Of a DNA stretch of 64,000 bases, positions 24,721-32,992 are shown piece after piece. The translations under genes were made by a program, and so were the position numbers. The DNA is from Abiotrophia sp938010525. Its GTDB lineage: Bacteria; Bacillota; Bacilli; Lactobacillales; Aerococcaceae. Within the stretch, counting starts at the first letter, position 1. Each line of letters starts with the position of its first letter. The notes below the pieces were generated by a model that worked only from the letters and a program-made list of their open reading frames with translations, ran no database searches and was not told the DNA's origin. The stretch covers positions 1 to 64,000 of the forward strand of contig NZ_CALLVK010000015.1 in the NCBI RefSeq assembly GCF_938010525.1, in the 5' to 3' direction.

Positions 24721-24877
24721 CCTAATAAAAAATGATAGCAAGGTAGAATTTTCAATTTTCCATTAGCTAGTAGCTCTCATCAAACTTTTATCCAAGAGAC
24801 TAGTGCAAAATCAACTAGTTTGGGTATATATAGAGGGAGGGTATTTCCTCTGTAGACTTGATTAGAAAGAAGGATTA

Positions 24878-25864
24878 ATGATGAGGGCAGCTTCTCTTGA
24901 TTTAGCATTTTTGCGCTTGCTTAAAGAACGCTATGTATTAAGTGATGATGAGTCCATGCGCCTGTCTCGATTGGAAAAAGGCTATGCGGGCGAATGTCGA
25001 TTAGATGCTAGTATTGAAAAGTTTGGGTTAGGACCCTTTTTGCTGAAAGACTTGTGGATTACGGAAGGTAAGCTACCAGCGACTGGTTGTCAAATAGACG
25101 CCATCCTAGCGGTAAATAATCAATTAGTGATAATTGAATGTAAAGATTTTTCAGGACGCTTCTCTTATTCCCCCTATCATAGTAAATTAAATGGCTATCC
25201 TTATGACAATGATTTACAAGGTCAAGCGCAACGACAGCGCCAGTATATCCGGAAGTTCTTTCAGTCCAAGGGGCTTGCGCCAATGCCAATTAAGGCCCTT
25301 GTAGTATTCATAAATCCTGACATAGTATTAGAAAATAGACCTGGCAATTTTCTGACTTTAGCAGATTGGCAAGAGTTCTTGGCTCGTTTGTCATCCTATC
25401 AACCGCAGGTAATTTCACCTGAGTATTGGCAAGTGCTACGAGCATGCCAATACCAAAATCCATATCGGCCACGTCGTCTGTCTTCTGTTGAACAAGCAGG
25501 GGTGGCTACTGGAATTTTTTGCCAAAATTGTGGGAAACGAATGACAGAGCAGTCACGCTATAAATGTCATTGTCTACACTGTGGCCATCGTGAGGGGAAA
25601 TCTCACGCATATTTGCGAACCATCTATGAATTTGCAATTCTCTACCATGGCGCCGATCTTACCTTAAAAGAAATAATCAAATTTTTTGGAGATAAGGCAA
25701 ATAGAGATTTGATAGCGAAGCTGCTAGTACACCATGCTGAGAGCCTAGGGCGAGGCCGTAATGCTAAGCATCGCATAGTAAATCCTCATCTGAAATGGCA
25801 CGACCTTAAGGAGAATCCACTGAAGAAGCTACCCTTACATGGCAGTTCGGAGAAAGAGGGCTAG
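24878..25864 (+). CDS. NERD nuclease-related domain protein with zinc ribbon
   Basis: 328 residues from ATG 24878 (AGAAGGA). The NERD core (~37-140) has the restriction-endonuclease-like signature QIDAILAVNNQLVIIECKDFSG (Asp74, Glu87, Lys89), followed by QRQRQYIRKFF. A central ribbon (FCQNCGKRMTEQSRYKCHCLHCG, ~212-236) would bind zinc. The C terminus (LTLKEIIKFFGDKANRDLIAKLL) may be a helix-turn-helix. Such proteins are predicted nucleases and often occur in accessory regions. Here the gene stands alone, bracketed on both sides by family B hairpin arrays. Confidence 0.8.
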   Translation: MMRAASLDLAFLRLLKERYVLSDDESMRLSRLEKGYAGECRLDASIEKFGLGPFLLKDLWITEGKLPATGCQIDAILAVNNQLVIIECKDFSGRFSYSPYHSKLNGYPYDNDLQGQAQRQRQYIRKFFQSKGLAPMPIKALVVFINPDIVLENRPGNFLTLADWQEFLARLSSYQPQVISPEYWQVLRACQYQNPYRPRRLSSVEQAGVATGIFCQNCGKRMTEQSRYKCHCLHCGHREGKSHAYLRTIYEFAILYHGADLTLKEIIKFFGDKANRDLIAKLLVHHAESLGRGRNAKHRIVNPHLKWHDLKENPLKKLPLHGSSEKEG

Positions 25865-25898
25865 TCAGGGGTAGTTTAACCGGAGTGCTATCGTGCCT

Positions 25899-26014
25899 CC
25901 AGTCCATAGATAGGCAGAACGATGGACTGGGGCGGTTATAAAGTGCGGAAAACCCTCGAAATGGGCTTTGCCTCGTGTAGCCAGTCCATAGATAGGCGGA
26001 ACAATGGACTGGCT
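25899..26014. repeat. Family B hairpin repeat array, two units 82 bp apart
   Basis: CCAGTCCATAGATAG begins at 25899 and 25981, each with the complementary ATGGACTGG arm ~20 nt on. The linker has GCGGAAAACCCTCGAAATGGGC. The array directly follows the NERD gene and ends 38 bp before a decayed replication gene. Confidence 0.8.
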
Positions 26015-26051
26015 CCGCCCATGAACAAGCCCCCCACCCCCAAACTCAAAA

Positions 26052-26306
26052 ACCTACGGGGAATTTCATAATGTCAACTTAAGCGATGAAGAATATCAAA
26101 GACTAAAGTAAAAGTTAAAAAGCCACACAAATACAATGATTGAAAAGCTATCAAGGTATATGCAAAGCAGTGGTAAAACCTATCAAGACCATTATGCAAC
26201 CTTGCTTCATTGGTATGAGAAAGATGAGGAAGAATTGCGAAAGAAAACAAATGATAGAAGCAAAGCTCCGACGATTGAAGAATATATGATAGGAGATCAT
26301 CTTTAA
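26052..26306 (+). pseudogene. Decayed C-terminal fragment of a phage/ICE replication protein
   Basis: In one frame the DNA reads TYGEFHNVNLSDEEYQRLK, a stop (TAA 26109-26111), then KLKSHTNTMIEKLSRYMQSSGKTYQDHYATLLHWYEKDEEE ... APTIEEYMIGDHL and a stop at 26304. This is the well-known C-terminal pattern (YGEf.NV.Lsd.Ey.kLk...Y...IE.LS.Ym.s.GK.Y..HYatil.W) of replisome-organiser/DnaD-like proteins in conjugative elements and phages. The N-terminal part is missing and replaced by repeat B sequence. Beyond it, 26307-26532 holds no gene that I recognise. Confidence 0.7.
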
Positions 26307-26532
26307 GATATGCTTAAAAGACGGTGCAAGCACTCTATTTTGTTTCTAAATGCAAAATAGGTAAAAAGGATAAGCCGAGAGAGAAAAAGAGCCTTAAAAC
26401 GATTGCCACCGTTTTGTAGTGGGTTTACTAAAAATATTCCTTTATGGTATTTGGAAATGGAAAGGCTTGGAATTTATTGGTATAATAAAATTTAGGAGAA
26501 ATAAAACATCATTGATTTGAAAGGTATTCACA

Positions 26533-26979
26533 TTGATAGAAATAAGAGAAGTTGTAGGAAATAAGAAGCGGTTTTTATCGCTTTTATTATTGGCAGATGA
26601 ACAAGAAGATATGATCGACAGATATATAGCAGATGGCACAATGTATGTTTTAGACGATAATGGAGTAAAGGGCGGGTGTGTTGTCCTAAATGTGGGGAAT
26701 AATACTCTCGAAATTAAAAATATCGCCATTCATCCGGATTATCAAAGAAAAGGATACGGACAGGCTTTCATTGATTTTATTATAGAGAAATACAAAGGGG
26801 AATATTCCGTATTGCAAGTGGGAACGGGAGAAAGTCAGACTACCATCCCTTTTTATGAAAAATGTGGCTTTATTCGTTCTCATATCATCAAGAATTTTTT
26901 TATAGATAATTATGAACATCCGATTTACGAAGAAGGTGTCCAATTAGTAGATAGGATTTATCTAAAAATGGATTTATAA
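26533..26979 (+). CDS. GNAT family N-acetyltransferase
   Basis: 148 residues starting TTG 26533 (GAAAGG upstream). The acetyl-CoA motif is clear: IKNIAIHPDYQRKGYGQAFIDFIIEKY (Q/R-x-x-G-x-G/A) with IPFYEKCGFI downstream. The substrate is unknown; similar proteins on mobile elements act on small molecules or antibiotics. It lies 27 bp upstream of the SnoaL-like gene, both AT-rich, in a block with a replication-gene fragment and tnpW. It is probably cargo of a decayed mobile element. Confidence 0.8.
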   Translation: MIEIREVVGNKKRFLSLLLLADEQEDMIDRYIADGTMYVLDDNGVKGGCVVLNVGNNTLEIKNIAIHPDYQRKGYGQAFIDFIIEKYKGEYSVLQVGTGESQTTIPFYEKCGFIRSHIIKNFFIDNYEHPIYEEGVQLVDRIYLKMDL

Positions 26980-27005
26980 GTCCGAGCATTAGGAGCGTGA
27001 TAAAT

Positions 27006-27410
27006 ATGAAAAACCGAGAGAAGATCATTAGCTTATGGTTTGATATGTGGCTCAAACAACAAGATTTAGGAATAGACGATATATTTGCGGAAGATGTTGT
27101 TTATACTGAAAGTTGGTGTCCTAAATATGAAAATCGAGCAACTGTAAAGCATTGGTTTAATGAGTGGAATACAAGAGGAAAAGTGCTTGCGTGGGATATA
27201 AAGCAGTTTTTCCATAGTGAACATCAAACAGTTGTTGAATGGTACTTCAAAAGTAAGATGAATGATGGAAGAATAGAAGGATTTGATGGTATATCGTTGG
27301 TTGAGTGGACAAAGGAGAATAAAATCAAGAAACTAAAAGAATTTGGCTGCAACATCAATCATTATAATCCATATGAAAATAGTGAGAAACCTCAATTTAG
27401 AGATGATTGA
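27006..27410 (+). CDS. SnoaL/NTF2-like family protein
   Basis: 134 residues from ATG 27006 (TAGGAG ten bases before; GTG 26997 is too close to that site). IISLWFDMWLKQQDLGIDDIFAEDVVYTESWCPKYENRATVKHWFNEWNTRGKVLAWDIKQFFHSEHQTVVEWYF shows the cone-shaped NTF2/SnoaL fold pattern with a probable ligand pocket. Members are enzymes or binding proteins for small molecules. It is cargo in the same AT-rich block as the GNAT gene and is followed by a terminator. Confidence 0.75.
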   Translation: MKNREKIISLWFDMWLKQQDLGIDDIFAEDVVYTESWCPKYENRATVKHWFNEWNTRGKVLAWDIKQFFHSEHQTVVEWYFKSKMNDGRIEGFDGISLVEWTKENKIKKLKEFGCNINHYNPYENSEKPQFRDD

Positions 27411-27449
27411 GCTTCTTGGTTTTAGAACTAATTTCAAAATATTGGTAAG

Positions 27450-27487
27450 AGCGATTAGAAAATAAAAAATCTAATCGCTTTTTTTAT
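27450..27487 (+). terminator. Intrinsic terminator
   Basis: AGCGATTAGA (27450-27459) pairs with TCTAATCGCT (27470-27479), followed by a run of seven Ts. Confidence 0.9.
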
Positions 27488-27509
27488 TTCAACGAGGAAA
27501 GGAGAATTT

Positions 27510-27695
27510 ATGGAAGAACTGAAAAACACAGATAAAAAAGGCATTAGCACAAAGAGAAAGATTGGAAAGACCACCTATGAGGTTGTTGTCCATTTCGATG
27601 AAAATGCAACTGAAACAATGCAAGATAAACTTACAAGAATAATGCTGAGGGAGCTTAGGAGAAAATCGAATGAAAAAAAAGATGATTTTGATTAA
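27510..27695 (+). CDS. tnpW: TnpW-like transposon-encoded protein
   Basis: 61 residues (GGAAAGGAG before ATG 27510). ISTKRKIGKTTYEVVVHFDENATETMQDKLTRIMLREL matches the small protein called TnpW in Tn4451-type mobilisable transposons and ICEs (f.RkIG.TtY.V.vhF...s.Et...Ki.Rli). Its function is not known. No transposase, recombinase or conjugation gene remains nearby, so it marks a mobile-element remnant together with the replication fragment at 26052. After it, 27696-27809 has no clear gene, only a short open stretch (VTSSSDFIVDGDGIAADARA) that may be another relic. Confidence 0.7.
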   Translation: MEELKNTDKKGISTKRKIGKTTYEVVVHFDENATETMQDKLTRIMLRELRRKSNEKKDDFD

Positions 27696-27809
27696 AAAGT
27701 CCTTTACAAGTGGCAATAGGTGTAACTAGCTCAAGCGACTTCATCGTAGACGGTGACGGCATCGCGGCGGATGCCAGAGCAACTTCTCGCTTAATAAAGC
27801 ACCTCTCCA

Positions 27810-27839
27810 TTTACCTCTTGTGCTAAGATTTGCTATAAT
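27810..27839 (+). promoter_or_regulatory. Promoter of the 27920 membrane-protein gene
   Basis: TTTACC (27810-27815), 18-bp spacer, TATAAT (27834-27839), about 80 bp upstream of the start codon. Confidence 0.6.
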
Positions 27840-27919
27840 CAGATTAGTAATTACTTAAGCGGTGTTAGCGGTAAGGATTTTAGAGTACACCCTAGCCACC
27901 TTAACAAAGGAGTAATATC

Positions 27920-28375
27920 ATGACCGACCAATTTTCTTCCATTCAAGAGCAAGGGCGCAAGCAACGTGCGCGCTATAAGTCCTTCTACCTACTCACAAGA
28001 ATCCTACTGCTTGCTGGACTCGTTTTGCTGAGATTCCTACAGATGCAGGCTTCGATTAAGCCTACCAGCCTCAATTCAATCCTAGTCTTCGTAGTATATT
28101 TCGCCATTCAAGTCGTCCTATTATCAGAGCGCTTTGCTCACAAGTCGCAAGGGCTAATCATTGCCGTGCTCATTCTGGAAGTCCTCTATGTCATTCATCT
28201 ATTGGCGCATGTGATTTTTGACTGGCTAAATTCCGCCCTAGTCAGAAGTGCCAACTTCCAAGCTGACCTATTAGTGCCACAAGTCGTCCTGCCGACCTTA
28301 TTTTGCTTGATAGGCTTATTCTCCCTAGTCCTAGTCTGGCGCTGGTGGCGCTCCTTCCGCAAGTCCCAAGCCTAG
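27920..28375 (+). CDS. Hypothetical four-helix membrane protein
   Basis: 151 residues (AAAGGAG before ATG 27920). Hydrophobic segments at ~24-42, ~53-70, ~77-98 and ~122-142 suggest four membrane helices with a basic N terminus (GRKQRARYK) and a basic C terminus (RWWRSFRKSQA). I do not recognise a family. It has the host-like base composition and its own promoter, and is followed by a family C hairpin array instead of a T-run terminator. Confidence 0.6.
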   Translation: MTDQFSSIQEQGRKQRARYKSFYLLTRILLLAGLVLLRFLQMQASIKPTSLNSILVFVVYFAIQVVLLSERFAHKSQGLIIAVLILEVLYVIHLLAHVIFDWLNSALVRSANFQADLLVPQVVLPTLFCLIGLFSLVLVWRWWRSFRKSQA

Positions 28376-28422
28376 CTCCTCAGATTTATCCAGGAAACCG
28401 GGTAAAAGCCCCGATTCCGTGT

Positions 28423-28622
28423 GAGCCAGTGGTCCACTTTCCAGAGTGGACCACTGGCTCCATTGATTTGGCCGAGAAACAGGGGAAATCGCCGATTTCG
28501 TATGAGCTAGTGGTCCACTTTCCAGAGTGGACCACTAGCTCCGTTGATTTGGCCATAAACGGGGTGAAATCGCCGATTTTGTGCGAGCTAGTGGACCACT
28601 TTCCAGAGTGGACCACTAGCTC
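28423..28622. repeat. Family C hairpin repeat array, three units of exactly 81 bp
   Basis: Perfect or near-perfect 16-bp stems (arms GAGCYAGTGGTCCACT and complement, loop TTCCAG) start at 28423, 28504 and 28585. Linkers share GATTTGGCC..GAAA and GAAATCGCCGATTT. A lone right arm (CCACTAGCTC) follows near 28656. The array fills most of the gap before the sugar-uptake promoter. Open frames across it are artefacts. Confidence 0.85.
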
Positions 28623-28718
28623 CTCAGTTTTAGCCTGAAACCAAAGAAAAGTCTGGCCCACTAGCTCGGCGGTTTTAGACAGAAAAGAGGAATTTCCTCT
28701 AAAACAAAAAGAAAGCGC

Positions 28719-28747
28719 TTGACAAAGTCTAAGCCGAGTGCTACACT
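28719..28747 (+). promoter_or_regulatory. Promoter of the GH31 sugar-uptake operon with cre-like element
   Basis: Consensus TTGACA (28719-28724), 17-bp spacer, TACACT (28742-28747). GAAAGCGCTT just upstream and overlapping the -35 resembles the core of a CcpA site, so catabolite repression is likely. Confidence 0.8.
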
Positions 28748-28755
28748 CAAGTAAA

Positions 28756-28771
28756 GGTTAAACGTTTAACC
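28756..28771 (+). promoter_or_regulatory. Operator for the LacI-family regulator of the GH31 operon
   Basis: GGTTAAACGTTTAACC is a perfect 16-bp palindrome with the central CG typical of LacI-family sites. It lies at about the +1 to +15 position of the promoter, ideal for repression. The regulator encoded at 31952 is the likely ligand. Confidence 0.8.
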
Positions 28772-28796
28772 TAAACACGAGAAAGGACTGTTCCCT

Positions 28797-30125
28797 ATGA
28801 AAAAACCGTTGATGAAGTCACTGCTTGTGGCCTTTTCTGCTTTGTTAGCTACCAGTGTGGTGCCCCTCAGCTCTGCTCAGGCTAACGACACGCTCGGCCA
28901 GAAAGTCCAATATGATACCAAGGCGCCTGTCAATGATGGCAAGGATGTCAGCATTCAGTATTGGACCTGGAATGACGGCGACCCAGCTATCAAGTTAGCG
29001 GAGTCCTACCAAAAGTTACACCCTAATGTCAAAATTGAAGTGGTTAACCATCCTTGGGATGATTACTGGACCAAGTTGCCATTGGCCTTACAAGGTTCGG
29101 ATGGTCCAGCCATTTTCAATATTCATAACTCCCAAGACAAGTTGCTATCAAGCTACCTAGAAGCTTATGATATTCCAACCGAAGATCTCAAGGCAGACTT
29201 CACCGGGGTAGAGCCTCATGTCGTAGACGGTAAGGTTAACTATATCGATATTGTCATGAATACGGGCAATATCTACTATAACAAGAAGATGTGGCAAGCA
29301 GCCGGTTTAACGGACAAGGACATTCCTAAGACCTGGGATGAGTTCCGCCAAGTGGCTAAGAAATTAACCATCAAGGAAGGCGACAACCTAGTTCAAGCCG
29401 GCTTCAACTGGAATGGCTCCTATGCTGGCCTCTATCAAGGCCTCAACTATCAAAAGGGGACCCTACTCTTCCAAGAAGATGGCACCACCCCTAACTATAA
29501 TAACGAGACAACCAAAGAAAACCTCAAGTTCCTCGTGGACCTCTATGAGGTGGATGGCGTGGGTTCCAAGGACTTCGGGACCGACGATACCCAAAGTTTC
29601 GGTAACCAGCAATCTGCTATGGTTTACAAATGGGGTTGGTTCGCTAACGAGCTCAAGACCAAGTATCCAGATGTGGAATACGGCGTCTTCGCGACTCCAA
29701 CCTTCAGCAAGGATCAGCCTTTTGCTTATGACCGCTACAACGGCGAAAGCACCCCAGGTATTAACAAGAACCAATCAGAAGAACAAAGAAAAGTGGCCCA
29801 AGACTTCCTCAAGTATCTCTTGGCTAACGACCAATACTCACTAGAAGCAGCTAAAGCCTATGCTTCTTATCCAACCAAGAATAGCGTCCAAGAAGATCAA
29901 TCACTCAAGTCAGACCCTGTCTTATCTGTGATTGCGCCACGTATCAAGAAGTTGATTTGGCCTGGCCCATTCCCTGCTACCATGGAAACCAGTGCCAAGA
30001 AGGCAGCCGAAGAAGTACTCTATAATGGCGTGGATTTGGATTCAGCCTTAGAAAATGCGCAACGTCAAATGGAACGCGACATGCGCAATGAGTCCTTCAA
30101 GTCGCTAGAATCAGCTTATCAATAA
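28797..30125 (+). CDS. Sugar ABC transporter substrate-binding protein
   Basis: 442 residues. A signal peptide (KKPLMKSLLVAFSALLATSVVPLSSAQAND) ends in AQA, with no lipobox Cys, so it may be released or held by the permease. The mature part (VSIQYWTWNDGDPAIKLAESYQKLHPNVKIEVVNHPWDDYWTKLPLALQG...NTGNIYYNKKMW) is a typical family 1 extracellular oligosaccharide-binding protein. RBS GAAAGGAC precedes ATG 28797. It heads the operon behind a LacI operator. The substrate is probably an alpha-glucoside or alpha-xyloside oligomer, judging by the GH31 gene at the end. Absence of the lipobox is unusual for a Gram-positive binding protein. Confidence 0.85.
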   Translation: MKKPLMKSLLVAFSALLATSVVPLSSAQANDTLGQKVQYDTKAPVNDGKDVSIQYWTWNDGDPAIKLAESYQKLHPNVKIEVVNHPWDDYWTKLPLALQGSDGPAIFNIHNSQDKLLSSYLEAYDIPTEDLKADFTGVEPHVVDGKVNYIDIVMNTGNIYYNKKMWQAAGLTDKDIPKTWDEFRQVAKKLTIKEGDNLVQAGFNWNGSYAGLYQGLNYQKGTLLFQEDGTTPNYNNETTKENLKFLVDLYEVDGVGSKDFGTDDTQSFGNQQSAMVYKWGWFANELKTKYPDVEYGVFATPTFSKDQPFAYDRYNGESTPGINKNQSEEQRKVAQDFLKYLLANDQYSLEAAKAYASYPTKNSVQEDQSLKSDPVLSVIAPRIKKLIWPGPFPATMETSAKKAAEEVLYNGVDLDSALENAQRQMERDMRNESFKSLESAYQ

Positions 30126-30182
30126 GAATAGAGAATAGCAGATCTGCCCTAGGCCACTCGGCATGAGGCAGCATCTCAATCT

Positions 30183-30218
30183 GAGAGTGAGGGGGTAGTC
30201 AGCTACTCACTCACTCTC
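30183..30218 (+). other. Intercistronic hairpin after the binding-protein gene
   Basis: GAGAGTGAG (30183-30191) pairs with CTCACTCTC (30210-30218), with further pairing inside. No T-run. Such structures commonly stabilise the upstream mRNA or lower permease expression relative to the binding protein. Confidence 0.65.
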
Positions 30219-30240
30219 GTTGTTAAAAGGAGTTAAAATC

Positions 30241-31110
30241 ATGAATATCCTGAAAAAACAACTCAACTTTCGTAATGTGTCGGTCCTCTTCCTGATAGTT
30301 TATTTTGCCGTCTTCCTCTTCTATCCCATTTATAAGGCCTTTGCCGGGAGTCTGCATGACTGGAATCCGCTGACCCAGAAGTACAACTATATTGGTTGGG
30401 AGAACTATCGCTTCGTATTAGGGGATAAGCTCTTTTGGAAGTCGCTGACTAATACCTTGTTCTTTACCGCTATCTCGACCGTCTTGCGGTTGGCAGTGGG
30501 CTTGGCCTTGGCTCTCATGCTCTTCTCGCGCATGACCAAGATGCGGACCTTCTTCCAAGGCCTCTTCTATATGCCGACTGTCACCCCAATGGTGGCTGTC
30601 TCCTTCGTCTGGATGTGGATGTTTAATCCTCAGTTTGGGCTCATTAATCGCTTCTTCCATCTGGACATCAACTGGCTTAAGAACTCTAACTGGGCCATGA
30701 TTGCTATTATCATCATGACCGTCTGGAAAGATTTTGGCTATGCGACGGTCCTCTTCCTAGCGGGGCTCATGGGCCTACCGGAAGAGGTCTATGAAGCCAG
30801 TCGCATTGATGGGGCCAATGCTTGGCAGACCTTCAAGAATATTACTCTGCCCTTGCTCAAGCCAGTGACTCTCTTCGTCACCATCACCTCCCTCATTTCC
30901 TACTTCCAAACCTATATTCAAATTCTGATTATGACGGATGGGGGACCGGGGACTTCGACCTTTGTCATTTCCTACTTAATCTATGATGAGGCCTTCGTCA
31001 ACTATAACTTTGGGACGGCTTCGGCCATTGCGGTCATTCTCTTCGTCGTCATTGCCATTCTAACGCTCTTAATGTTCCGTTATATGGATATGGGAGGTGA
31101 CCAACAATGA
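30241..31110 (+). CDS. Sugar ABC transporter permease (MalF type)
   Basis: 289 residues from ATG 30241 (AAAAGGAG). Six membrane segments, with the EAA loop EVYEASRIDGANAWQTFKNITLPLLKP that contacts the ATPase. It pairs with the next permease, which it overlaps by 4 bp (ATGA). No ATPase gene is in the operon, so a shared MsmK/MalK-type ATPase encoded elsewhere is needed, as known for other Lactobacillales sugar importers. Confidence 0.9.
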   Translation: MNILKKQLNFRNVSVLFLIVYFAVFLFYPIYKAFAGSLHDWNPLTQKYNYIGWENYRFVLGDKLFWKSLTNTLFFTAISTVLRLAVGLALALMLFSRMTKMRTFFQGLFYMPTVTPMVAVSFVWMWMFNPQFGLINRFFHLDINWLKNSNWAMIAIIIMTVWKDFGYATVLFLAGLMGLPEEVYEASRIDGANAWQTFKNITLPLLKPVTLFVTITSLISYFQTYIQILIMTDGGPGTSTFVISYLIYDEAFVNYNFGTASAIAVILFVVIAILTLLMFRYMDMGGDQQ

Positions 31111-31928
31111 AATCAAAAGGTATCTTAAGCCTGATTTTGAATCTGATTTTGGCGGCTTTGGCCATTATCACCATTATTCCCTTTATCTGGATGCTGGTGT
31201 CTTCCTTTGCACCTAATAGTGAGATTGTCAAGTTAGGTGGGGGTCTCTTCCCAGGCATGTCCACCTTCAACAACTACACCAATATCCAGGAAAAATTCAA
31301 TTTCATGGGCATGTTCTGGAATAGCTTGATGATTTCGGTGACCATTACGGCCATTATTATCTATACTTCCGCGCTCTTTGGCTTTATCTTCGCCAAGTTC
31401 ACCTTCAAAGGCAAATCCTTGCTCTTTGCGGTGGTCATGAGTACTATGATGTTGCCATGGGCCGTGACCATTATTCCTAAATATGAGATGATGGTTAAGT
31501 TCGGTTGGCTGGATTCCTATAAGTCTCTGATTATCCCAAGTATGGTCAGCGGCTTCGGGATTTTCATGTTCAAACAAAGTATCTCAGGCATCTCCAATGA
31601 GCTGATTGAAGCGGCACGGGTCGATGGGGGTTCGGATTTCTACATCTTCCATCGCCTGATCTTGCCGATGTCACGTAACACCATTTCCAGTTTAGCCATT
31701 TTCCAATTCCTATGGAGTTGGGAAGATTTCCTCTGGCCTTACTTGATGATTAACACCAAGTCCAAGCAACTCTTGGCGGTAGGTTTACGTCAATTCAATG
31801 GCCAGTATGGCACCGACTACGGCGGCCTCTTCGCTGCCACGACTATTTCAATCATTCCGATTGTCATTGTCTATATTATTTTCCAAAAACGATTTATTGC
31901 CGGGATTGCGACAGGTTCCAGCAAATAA
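31107..31928 (+). CDS. Sugar ABC transporter permease (MalG type)
   Basis: 273 residues. Typical opening (LNLILAALAIITIIPFIWMLVSSFAPNSEI), six membrane segments and the EAA loop ELIEAARVDGGSDFYIFHRLILPM. It completes the heterodimeric pore with the upstream permease. The LacI regulator gene begins 23 bp after its stop. Confidence 0.9.
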   Translation: MKSKGILSLILNLILAALAIITIIPFIWMLVSSFAPNSEIVKLGGGLFPGMSTFNNYTNIQEKFNFMGMFWNSLMISVTITAIIIYTSALFGFIFAKFTFKGKSLLFAVVMSTMMLPWAVTIIPKYEMMVKFGWLDSYKSLIIPSMVSGFGIFMFKQSISGISNELIEAARVDGGSDFYIFHRLILPMSRNTISSLAIFQFLWSWEDFLWPYLMINTKSKQLLAVGLRQFNGQYGTDYGGLFAATTISIIPIVIVYIIFQKRFIAGIATGSSK

Positions 31929-31951
31929 TCGTCAGATTTGAGGCGACCCCA

Positions 31952-32992
31952 ATGAAAAAAGCAACCCTAAAAGACATTGCCCAAGCCGCCAATGTCAGTA
32001 TCGCGACCGTATCCAATGTCTTGAATGACCGCCACCACAAGGTTTCTCAGGAGACGGTGGTCCAGATTCAAGCCCTGGCACAGGAGCTGCAATACACGCC
32101 CAACCTCAATGCCAAAGCCCTAGTAACTAAGGCTTCGCGCTTGGTCAGCGTCTTGTTCTATAGTGGCGGACGGGATTTTAATTATTCCGACCCTTTTGTG
32201 GCCTCCCTCCTAGAGGGCATTGAGCGCATTGCCAGGCAAGAAAACTACTACATCCTGCTTCATAATATAGAGAGCCTAGAGGCCGTCCACCAAGTCAGAC
32301 GCCAGTGGGCCTTTGCAGGTCATATCGTGGTGGGCTGTGATGCTCATATGGCAGCGGCTATGATAGAAAGTGTCAGTGAGCCCTTGGTCTTCATTGATAC
32401 TTATTTGACGGCGCAAGGCCAGGCCCTAGTAGAGGCTTCTGACCATGTGCAGCTGCTCAACTCCAAGGACTATGACCTAGCCTATGCCGGGGTGGAATTG
32501 CTAGCCCGCAGCCAGGGCTTGGACCTAGCCTTCTTAAGCTATCCATTTGACCCTGACCAAGTAGGGGTTATTCAGGCCCGCTATGCGGGGGCCAATGCGG
32601 CCTATCAGGCGGCTGGCGGGCAGGGGGATTTGCCCATCTACCTCAACACTAAATTGGATGACTTGATTAAGGACCTGTCTAACTACCAGGGCCTGATGGT
32701 GACCGCCGATGTCTTGGCTATGGAATTAGTCAAGGTCAGCCAAAGCCAGCTAGGGCAGTGGGACCCAAATCGGCGCCTCATGAGTTTTGATAACATTCCT
32801 TATCTTCAGTATTTGGCGACCGAGGTCAATACTATTGACCTCAATCAGGTTCACAAGGGGGAAGAGGCCATGGCTAGCTTGAGTCGCGTCTTGCCGTCAG
32901 GTCAGACCGCTCACGACCAGCGCCAGCAATATATCCCCGCCAACCTCATTAACAAGAATTTATCCTTAGAAGGGAGTACTAGCCATGATTAA
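31952..32992 (+). CDS. LacI-family transcriptional regulator of the GH31 operon
   Basis: 346 residues. The HTH (ATLKDIAQAANVSIATVSNVLNDRHHKVSQETVVQI) is canonical, with hinge NLNAKALVT. The effector-binding domain (~60-330) has diverged and lacks some usual motifs, though SFDNIPYLQYLA remains. It should bind the 16-bp palindrome at 28756 and repress its own operon until a sugar is present. The GH31 start codon overlaps its end by 8 bp. Confidence 0.85.
   Translation: MKKATLKDIAQAANVSIATVSNVLNDRHHKVSQETVVQIQALAQELQYTPNLNAKALVTKASRLVSVLFYSGGRDFNYSDPFVASLLEGIERIARQENYYILLHNIESLEAVHQVRRQWAFAGHIVVGCDAHMAAAMIESVSEPLVFIDTYLTAQGQALVEASDHVQLLNSKDYDLAYAGVELLARSQGLDLAFLSYPFDPDQVGVIQARYAGANAAYQAAGGQGDLPIYLNTKLDDLIKDLSNYQGLMVTADVLAMELVKVSQSQLGQWDPNRRLMSFDNIPYLQYLATEVNTIDLNQVHKGEEAMASLSRVLPSGQTAHDQRQQYIPANLINKNLSLEGSTSHD

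Noticed and set aside
28303..28661. ORFs on both strands across the C hairpins
   Set aside because: They translate the 81-bp repeat three times; the period is a multiple of three, which keeps frames open by chance.
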